Shown here: piece by piece, positions 58,075 through 64,000 of the stretch | Position numbering within the stretch: the stretch's first letter is position 1 | How the letters are laid out: each line of letters begins with the position of its first letter | DNA from: CADCTB01 sp963768975 | GTDB lineage: Bacteria; Actinomycetota; Acidimicrobiia; Acidimicrobiales; AC-14 | Assembly (NCBI GenBank): GCA_963768975.1 | Contig: CAVYKB010000018.1 | Location: 1-64,000 of the forward strand | Direction of reading: 5' to 3' | Length of the DNA: 64,000 bases | Position numbers and translations under genes: made by a program | Notes under the pieces: generated by a model | The model's input: only the letters and a program-made list of their open reading frames with translations | Told to the model about the DNA's origin: nothing | Databases searched by the model: none

Positions 58075-59793
58075 CTACACAGCCGGCAGGCGGGGCCCGC
58101 CGATGCGGAGGTCGCCCCGCCGGCGGGTGACGCCGGCGGCGTCGAAGTGGGCCAGCAGCGGCAGCGCGTGCTTGCGGGTGGTGCCCAGGCCGTCGCGCAC
58201 CTGGGCGACGGTGACCCCGTCGGGGTATTCGACCAGCAGCTCGGCCACCCGGCGGGCGGCGGCCTCGACCGCTGCCGGCCCGAAGTAGACCCCCTCCCGC
58301 TCCACGACCAGCCCCCGGCGGACCAGCTCGGCCAGCTCGGCCCGGTTGACGCCGGCCGGCTCGGGCGGGGCCCAGGGCGACGCCTCCAGGGCGGCCACGA
58401 AGGGGTGGTCGGCCAGGGGATCGACGGCCGCTGCCGGCCGGATCCGCCCGCCCTCCACGGCGATGCCCTCCAGCAGGGGCAGCACGGCCCGCTGGCGGTC
58501 GGTGAGCCCGGCCCGGTCGACGCCCAGGGGGCCGGCGCTCTCGATGGCGGTGCGCAACTCGGTCAGGGCGGCTTCGAGCGCCGGCGGTGACACCACCCAG
58601 CGGGCCACGTTGGGCTCCCGGCGCTCCCCCGTCATCCGCTCCAGGTCGTCGGCCGCCACCCAGCCCCGCTCCTGCACGACCCGGTCGACCGAGCGCGACG
58701 GGCGGGCCTTGGACGCCGCCCGCACCGGGGCCACGTCGAGCACCTCGCCGCCGCCCACCGTCTCGTCCCGGCCGCTCTCCCGGACGATGAACCGGTCGCC
58801 CGGCAACAGGGCGACGGCCTCCGGCAGGTGCAGCCGCACGGCGCCCACCTTGCCGGGCGAGATCGCCTCCTCGCCGAGCACCCGGAGGCGCACGGCGTGC
58901 TCGCCGGAGCCCAGGTACACCTGGTAAGCGCCCCGCCGGCTCACCGGGTGGTCGAGGCCCTCGAGCACGTGGAGGGAGGCGTCGAACGTGCGGGTCGGCC
59001 GCCACTGGTTCGGGCGCACCAGGGCGTGGCCCCGGGCCAGCTCGTCGTGGGAGACGCCCGACAGGTTGACCGCCACCCGGCTGCCCGGCTCGACGGTCTC
59101 GCGCTGGCGCTGGAGGCTCTGCAACCCTCTGACCCGCACCTTCTTCATCGCCGGCAGCACCACGAGCTCGTCGTCGACGGCCAGCGACCCGCCGGCCAGC
59201 GTGCCGGTGACCACGGTGCCGGATCCCTTCGCTGCGAACACCCGGTCGACCCAGAGTCGCGGCCGGTTCCGGTCGACCGACGCCGGCGTGGTCGCCAGCA
59301 GGGTGTCGAGGGCGGCTCGCAGGTCGTCGACGCCCCGGCCGGCGGGCACGTCGACCTCCACGATCGGCGCCCCCTCCAGGAACGTGCCCGCCACCTCGTC
59401 CTCGATCTCCATGCGGGTCAGCTCGCGGGTGTCGTCGTCGACCAGGCCGACCTTGGTCAAGGCGATCATCCCGTGGCTGACGCCCAGGAGCTGGAGGATG
59501 CGCAGGTGCTCCTCGGACTGGGGCTTCCAGCTCTCGGTGGCGGCGACGACGAAGAGGCAGGCGTCGACCGCACCCACGCCGGCCAGCATGTTCTTGAGGA
59601 ACCGGACGTGGCCGGGCACGTCGATGAACGCCAGCTCCCGGCCCGAGGGGAGGGTCGCCCAGGCGAAGCCGAGATCGATGGTGAGCCCGCGGGCCTTCTC
59701 CTCGGCGAAGCGGTCCGGGTCCATCCCGGTGAGGGCCAGGACCAGGGTCGACTTGCCGTGGTCGACGTGGCCGGCGGTGGCTACGACGTGCAT
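58075..59793 (-). CDS. selB: selenocysteine-specific elongation factor
   Basis: 572 residues. GTPase that brings Sec-tRNA to in-frame UGA. G1 ATAGHVDHGKSTLV, G2-region RGLTIDLGFAW, G3 DVPGHVRFLKNML; G4 is TKVGLVD, with Gly where most have Asp in T-K-x-D. Domains 2-3 follow with VDRVFAAKGSGTVVTGTLAGG. The C-terminal ~200 residues hold four winged helices that bind the SECIS RNA; the last reads LLVEYPDGVTVAQVRDGLGTTRKHALPLLAHFDAAGVTRRRGD. Overlaps selA by 13 bp. Confidence 0.95.
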   Translation of the reverse strand: MHVVATAGHVDHGKSTLVLALTGMDPDRFAEEKARGLTIDLGFAWATLPSGRELAFIDVPGHVRFLKNMLAGVGAVDACLFVVAATESWKPQSEEHLRILQLLGVSHGMIALTKVGLVDDDTRELTRMEIEDEVAGTFLEGAPIVEVDVPAGRGVDDLRAALDTLLATTPASVDRNRPRLWVDRVFAAKGSGTVVTGTLAGGSLAVDDELVVLPAMKKVRVRGLQSLQRQRETVEPGSRVAVNLSGVSHDELARGHALVRPNQWRPTRTFDASLHVLEGLDHPVSRRGAYQVYLGSGEHAVRLRVLGEEAISPGKVGAVRLHLPEAVALLPGDRFIVRESGRDETVGGGEVLDVAPVRAASKARPSRSVDRVVQERGWVAADDLERMTGERREPNVARWVVSPPALEAALTELRTAIESAGPLGVDRAGLTDRQRAVLPLLEGIAVEGGRIRPAAAVDPLADHPFVAALEASPWAPPEPAGVNRAELAELVRRGLVVEREGVYFGPAAVEAAARRVAELLVEYPDGVTVAQVRDGLGTTRKHALPLLAHFDAAGVTRRRGDLRIGGPRLPAV

Positions 59794-61061
59794 GTGACGA
59801 GGGCGCGAGCCAGCACGGGGTCGTCGAGGGGGTCGACGGTGCGCAGGTCACAGACCGTCATGCCTTCATGCACCCGGGCCACGATGGGCGGATCGTGCCG
59901 GCGGAGCGCCGCCGAGAAGTCGCCATCGACGGCCACGCCGGCGGACGGCACCTCCTGCCCGGGCACCGACCCGCCGCCGGCGACGGCCACCGTGTCGACG
60001 ACCTTGCCCACGGCCAGCGCCTCGGCCCGGGCCCGGAGGCCGTCGACCGGCGCTGCGGCCATGCGCCAGAACGGGATGGCGTCGCCGTCCCGCCGCAGGT
60101 AGGCCAGCACCGTCTCCTGCAGCACGGCCAGGACCAGCCCGCCCGGGCGGAGGGCCCGGTTGAGCGGGTGCCGGGCGCAGAGGGCGACCAGGTCGGCCCG
60201 GCCGGCGATGATCCCGGCCTGGGGACCGCCCATGAGCTTGTCGCCCGAGAAGGTGACGAGGCCGGCGCCGGCAGCCAAGGTCTGGCGGGCGGCGGGCTCT
60301 CCCGCCAGCCACGCCGGCGGGCCGGCGGCGAGCCAGGGCGTCGAGGCGTCGAGCAGGCCCGAGCCGATGTCGGCGACGACCGTCGGGCCAAGCTCCGACA
60401 GCGCCGCCACGCCGACGTCCTCGGTGAAGCCGACCATCCGGTAGTTCGACTGGTGGACCTTTAGCAGCAAGCCCACCTCGCCGGCTTCGCCGGCCGATGT
60501 GGATGCGTCGACGACGGCCCGGTAGTCGGCCAGCCGGGTCCGGTTGGTCGTCCCGACCTCGACCAGCTCGCAGCCCGACTGCTCCATGACCTCCGGCACC
60601 CGGAACCCGCCGCCGATCTCCACCAGCTCACCCCGGGAGACGACCACCGCCCGGCCCCGGGCCAACGCGGCCAGCACCAGCAGCAATGCCGACGCGCCGT
60701 TGTTCACCACCAAGGCGGCTTCTGCTCCGGTCGCCCGGGCGATCAGCCGGGCGGCGTGGTCGCTCCGGGAGGCCCGCTTGCCGCCGGCGAGGTCGAACTC
60801 CAGGTTCGAGTACCGCCGGGCCTCGCCGGCGGGCATCGCCGGCAGCGGCGCCCGGCCCAGGTTGGTGTGCAGGATGACCCCGGTGGCATTGATCGCCGGC
60901 CGCAGCAGGGCGGCGGCCACCGCCTCTGCCCGTGCCCGGGCCGTGGACGGGTCGCCGGCGGCGATGGCCGCCCGGGCGGCGTCCACCAGCAGGGGGTGGG
61001 GCAGGCCCACGTCGGCGAGCTCGCGGGACAGGGCGTCGACCGAGGGGGGGCGATCCGGCAT
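59781..61061 (-). CDS. selA: L-seryl-tRNA(Sec) selenium transferase
   Basis: 426 residues, PLP enzyme converting Ser-tRNA(Sec) to Sec-tRNA(Sec) with selenophosphate. Motifs: NATGVILHTNLGRAPL, RYSNLEFDLAGGKR, VVNNGASALLLVLAAL, and the PLP Lys in VTFSGDKLMGGPQAGIIAG. SelB overlaps its 3' end. selD and the tRNA-Sec gene are not in the window. ATG 61061 is the first start giving the standard N-terminus. Confidence 0.95.
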   Translation of the reverse strand: MPDRPPSVDALSRELADVGLPHPLLVDAARAAIAAGDPSTARARAEAVAAALLRPAINATGVILHTNLGRAPLPAMPAGEARRYSNLEFDLAGGKRASRSDHAARLIARATGAEAALVVNNGASALLLVLAALARGRAVVVSRGELVEIGGGFRVPEVMEQSGCELVEVGTTNRTRLADYRAVVDASTSAGEAGEVGLLLKVHQSNYRMVGFTEDVGVAALSELGPTVVADIGSGLLDASTPWLAAGPPAWLAGEPAARQTLAAGAGLVTFSGDKLMGGPQAGIIAGRADLVALCARHPLNRALRPGGLVLAVLQETVLAYLRRDGDAIPFWRMAAAPVDGLRARAEALAVGKVVDTVAVAGGGSVPGQEVPSAGVAVDGDFSAALRRHDPPIVARVHEGMTVCDLRTVDPLDDPVLARALVTCTS

Positions 61062-61124
61062 CAGGCTCAGACGATAGGGCGGCGACCGGACCCTCGGCCT
61101 CGCTGCGCGCGAAGCTAGACACTC

Positions 61125-63377
61125 TTGGACTGGAACCTCGACCCGATCCAGGTGGCCAAGGCGGTCGCCGCCTTCCTCGTCGTCACCTTTCTCATCCCGC
61201 TGGTGACCGCCGGCACCGCGCTGGCATCGATCGTCTACCTGCCCCTGCCGGCACCCCCACTGCCGACGCCCAAGCCCGGCATCGAGTCGAGGATCACCCG
61301 CATCTACGACGCGGCCGGGAAGGAGATCGGCCTCCTCCGCAAGTTCGACACCAGCATCCCGGTCAAGGCCAGCGACATCCCCGAGGTCCTGAAGCAGGCC
61401 GTCGTGTCCGTGGAGGACAAGCGCTTCTACTCCCACGGTGGCATCGACCCCATCGGTGCCCTGCGGGCCCTGTGGGCCGACCTTCGGGGCCGCCAGGTGG
61501 TCCAGGGCGGCTCCACGATCACCCAGCAGTACGTCAAGAATGTCTACACGTCCGGCGAGCGCACCTTGGCCCGCAAGATCCGGGAGGCGGTCCTGGCCAG
61601 CCAGCTCGACCGCAAGGTCACCAAGGACGAGATCCTCTACCGGTACCTCTCCAATATTTACCTCGGCGGCGGCGCCTACGGCATCGGGGCGGCCGCCGAG
61701 TCGTACTTCAAGAAGCCGGTCAACGACCTGAACGCGTCGGAGTCGGCCATGCTCGCCGGGCTCATCTCCGCCCCCTCGGACTTCGAGCCCCGCACCAATC
61801 CCACCCAGGCCGAGATCAACCGGGTCTTCGTGCTCGACGAGATGCTGGCCCAGGGCCGCATCGACGCCTTCCGCCACGCCGAGGCGGTAGCCCAGAAGCT
61901 CTTCTTCCCGACGTCGGAAACGCCGACTCCCAGCGGCCCGGCCACGATCGTGCACCCCCTCGAACTCCAGTCGGCCTCCGAGCCGTACTACGTCGACTAC
62001 GTGCGCCGGTACCTCTCGGCCAAGTACGGCGCCGACATCGTCTACCGAGGCGGCCTGCGGGTCGACACGGCCCTCGACCCCCGGCTCCAGGGCCTCGCAG
62101 TCGAGTCGGTGAAGAAGGCTCTCTCGGGGACGAACCCACCGCTGGAGATGTCGCTGGTGACCGTGGAGCCGGGCAGCGGCTTCGTGCGAGCCCTGGTCGG
62201 CGGGCGCGACTTCTCGAAGTCCCAGGTCAATTTGGCCCTCGGCCGGTGCGTCGAGGGCTACGAACCCCCGAAGGACGGCAGCCCCCTCTGCCTCGACGGC
62301 GGCGGCAGCGGGCGCCAGCCGGGGTCGTCGATGAAGCCGGTCACCCTGGCCGCGGCCTACGAGAACGGCATCGGGCCGGGGCGGGTCTACTCCGGGCCGG
62401 GCACCTACCGCATCCCCGGCTGCGGAGGCAACCAGTGCACGATCAGCAACGTCGAGAGCGGCTCCTACGGGTCGATCTCCCTCAAGCAGGCCACCGCGTA
62501 CTCGGTGAACACCGTGTACGCCCAGCTGATCGAGGACGTGGGCATCCCCGAGACGGCGGAGATGGCCCACCGGCTCGGGCTCACCATGGTCGACCCCGAG
62601 GGCGTCCAGCGCCTGGGCGAGAACGCCGGCGACTCCTACGGGCCGACCCTCACCCTCGGTGCTGCTGAGGTGTCGCCCCTCGACATGGCCGCCGCCTACA
62701 GCGTCTTCGCCGCCCGGGGCATGCAGTTCCCGGCCACGCCGATCATCAAGGTCACCGACGCCAACGGCAAGGTGCTGGAGGACAACACCAAGCGCCCGGG
62801 CAAGCGGGTGCTGGCGGAGGCGGTCGCCGACAACGTCACCGACGCTCTCCGGGGCGTCGTCACCAACGGCACGGGCACCGGCGCCGGCATCGGCCGGCCC
62901 GAGGGCACCGCCGGCAAGACCGGGAGCACCGACGACAACGCAGATGCCTGGTTCGTCGGCTACACGCCGGCCCTCTCGACCGCCATCTGGATGGGCTACA
63001 GCGACAGCAACACCAAGTCTCTCAAGAACATCAAGGGCGTGTCGACGGTCTACGGCGGCACCATCCCCGCGTCGACCTGGAAGGACTACATGGGCCAGGC
63101 GCTCAAGAACGCGCCGGAGGCCACCTTCCCGAAGCCGGTGGCCCTGGCCGGCGACATCACCGCCGGCGCCCGCCGGCCGCTCGAGGACCTCCGGCCCCAG
63201 GTGGTCGAGCCCATCTATATCAACCCGCCCGCCACCGTGTTCGCGCCGCCCACCACCGTGCTGTCGCTGCCGACGACCACGCTGCCGCTGTTCGGCTTCC
63301 TGACGCCCACCACCCGGCCCCGCCCAACGGTCCCGACGGTCCCGACTACCACGCCGACGACCAGGCCATTCCCCTAG
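61125..63377 (+). CDS. class A penicillin-binding protein (transglycosylase/transpeptidase)
   Basis: 750 residues. One N-terminal membrane helix (AAFLVVTFLIPLVTAGTALASIVY). The GT51 glycosyltransferase domain has VVSVEDKRFYSHGGID (catalytic Glu) and VVQGGSTITQQYVKNV; the transpeptidase has SSMKP (nucleophile Ser), SVNTVY (SxN) and GTAGKTGST (KTG). A Pro/Thr-rich tail ends the protein (PTVPTVPTTTPTTRP). Polymerises and cross-links peptidoglycan. The TTG start is the only plausible one; AAGCTAGACACT just upstream could supply a -10. Confidence 0.94.
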   Translation: MDWNLDPIQVAKAVAAFLVVTFLIPLVTAGTALASIVYLPLPAPPLPTPKPGIESRITRIYDAAGKEIGLLRKFDTSIPVKASDIPEVLKQAVVSVEDKRFYSHGGIDPIGALRALWADLRGRQVVQGGSTITQQYVKNVYTSGERTLARKIREAVLASQLDRKVTKDEILYRYLSNIYLGGGAYGIGAAAESYFKKPVNDLNASESAMLAGLISAPSDFEPRTNPTQAEINRVFVLDEMLAQGRIDAFRHAEAVAQKLFFPTSETPTPSGPATIVHPLELQSASEPYYVDYVRRYLSAKYGADIVYRGGLRVDTALDPRLQGLAVESVKKALSGTNPPLEMSLVTVEPGSGFVRALVGGRDFSKSQVNLALGRCVEGYEPPKDGSPLCLDGGGSGRQPGSSMKPVTLAAAYENGIGPGRVYSGPGTYRIPGCGGNQCTISNVESGSYGSISLKQATAYSVNTVYAQLIEDVGIPETAEMAHRLGLTMVDPEGVQRLGENAGDSYGPTLTLGAAEVSPLDMAAAYSVFAARGMQFPATPIIKVTDANGKVLEDNTKRPGKRVLAEAVADNVTDALRGVVTNGTGTGAGIGRPEGTAGKTGSTDDNADAWFVGYTPALSTAIWMGYSDSNTKSLKNIKGVSTVYGGTIPASTWKDYMGQALKNAPEATFPKPVALAGDITAGARRPLEDLRPQVVEPIYINPPATVFAPPTTVLSLPTTTLPLFGFLTPTTRPRPTVPTVPTTTPTTRPFP

Positions 63378-63380
63378 GAG

Positions 63381-64000
63381 CTACGGGAAGAACACCTGGC
63401 GGATGGCACTCGGCAGCGGGAGGGGCCGGTCTCCGTCCAGGCCGAAGAACACGGGCGCCGCGGCCCCGACGTACCAGGCCCCGCTTGCCGGGCGGAACAC
63501 CGCTCGCTCGGCCGTTCCGTTGCCGTCGTAGTCCCCCGGTACGGGAATGTCGGTGCTCAGGCCGAGGAACTGGGTCGCCTGGCCGTTCACGTACCAGCCG
63601 CCGACCGCCGGCCGGTACACCGCCTGGTCCGCGGTGCCGTTGCCGTCGTAGTCGGCGGGGACCGGGATGTCCCCGCTGAGCCCGAAGAACACGGTGCTGG
63701 CGCCGACGCGGTACCAGCCGCCCACCGACGGGCGGAAGACGGTGATGTCGGCGATGCCGTTGCCGTCGTAGTCGGCCGGGACCGGGATGTCGCCGTTCAG
63801 GCCGTGGAACGTCGTGCTGCCGACGCGGTACCACCCGCCGACCGACGGCCGGAACACCGCCGGATCGCAGTCGCCATCGCCGTCGTAGTCCGCCGGCACC
63901 GGAATGTCGCCGCTGGCGCCCAGGAAGACGCTTGCCTGGTTCTGGATCAGCCAGGCGCCGATCGACGGGCGGAAGACGGCGACATCGGTCGTTCCGTTGC
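63381..64000 (-). CDS. FG-GAP/VCBS-like repeat protein, 5' part beyond window
   Basis: C-terminal ~205 residues of a longer protein whose start lies past the window edge. At least five tandem repeats of about 38 residues, each with a Ca-binding D-Y-D-G-N-G-T-A-D type loop (PVPADYDGNGTAD) and A-V-F-R-P-S-x-G-G-W-Y-R-V ... F-F-G-L-x-G-D-I. Such repeats form beta-propellers or Ca-binding rods on secreted proteins. The stop is at 63381, 4 bp after the convergent penicillin-binding protein gene. Catalytic part, if any, is outside the window. Confidence 0.88.
   Translation of the reverse strand, partial: NGTTDVAVFRPSIGAWLIQNQASVFLGASGDIPVPADYDGDGDCDPAVFRPSVGGWYRVGSTTFHGLNGDIPVPADYDGNGIADITVFRPSVGGWYRVGASTVFFGLSGDIPVPADYDGNGTADQAVYRPAVGGWYVNGQATQFLGLSTDIPVPGDYDGNGTAERAVFRPASGAWYVGAAAPVFFGLDGDRPLPLPSAIRQVFFP

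Noticed and set aside
59781..62570. 929-codon frame extending selA upstream
   Set aside because: Only the last 426 codons are SelA; the upstream part is antisense to the penicillin-binding protein gene.

Overview
The window is about 70% G+C bacterial chromosome. Many genes start with GTG or TTG, and the gene set is actinobacterial: a WhiB protein, 13E12-type DUF222/HNH protein, paired ArsA/Get3-like ATPases, a deazaflavin (F420-type) nitroreductase, PASTA kinase remnant, DUF3039 and CAP/'LDTR'-repeat secreted proteins. I infer a high-G+C actinomycete, most likely Acidimicrobiia-like; no rRNA or marker phylogeny is present to prove it.

Layout. 1-7.5 kb: broken alpha/beta hydrolase, a PASTA Ser/Thr kinase with many frameshifts, an S8 protease, a small chagasin-like protein, protein-isoaspartate methyltransferase and xseBA. 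7.6-12.2 kb: otsA with a sugar-nucleotidyltransferase, a regulatory ATPase, two tRNA-Ser genes around tadA, and the SRP RNA. 12.4-15.6 kb: a complete phosphorelay (hybrid histidine kinase, HPt, OmpR-type regulator). 15.6-20.5 kb: PadR-controlled DrrAB-like exporter, a CAP-repeat secreted protein and an XRE regulator. 20.5-25.7 kb: dnaX-ybaB-recR, a DUF4349 protein, and an HNH gene behind a textbook LexA box. 25.7-37.3 kb: lipoprotein, 5'-3' exonuclease, pccB with a tiny partner, metallophosphoesterase, GNAT, S51 peptidase, two cyclophilins, lysC-asd and an ABC-F ATPase. 37.3-47.1 kb: cold-shock protein, oxidoreductases including an E-set/GMC fusion, a double-AAA protein and a BNR-repeat lipoprotein. 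47.1-52.6 kb: more accessory in character (nitrilase, FAD oxidoreductase, MazEF, orphan membrane protein, internally deleted IS110), ending at the 3' end of a tRNA-Pro. 52.6-64 kb: receiver and STAS proteins, the ArsA pair with LysM and EcsC-like genes, NfeD, WhiB, selAB, a class A penicillin-binding protein and a repeat protein cut by the window end.

No CRISPR array, prophage or obvious new defence system was found. The most interesting signals are: a leaderless LexA-box promoter driving the DUF222/HNH gene; a palindrome overlapping the promoter of the PadR-ABC operon; a 43-bp palindromic element present twice downstream of unrelated genes; a shortened IS110 transposase that keeps its catalytic motifs; and an AAA protein whose first ATPase module has lost its Walker lysine.

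Caution: at least ten otherwise healthy genes are interrupted by single-base indels (subtilase, pcm, xseA, xseB, DUF4349, AAA, nitrilase, kinase), densest in the first 3 kb. I read most of these as assembly errors rather than true pseudogenes.
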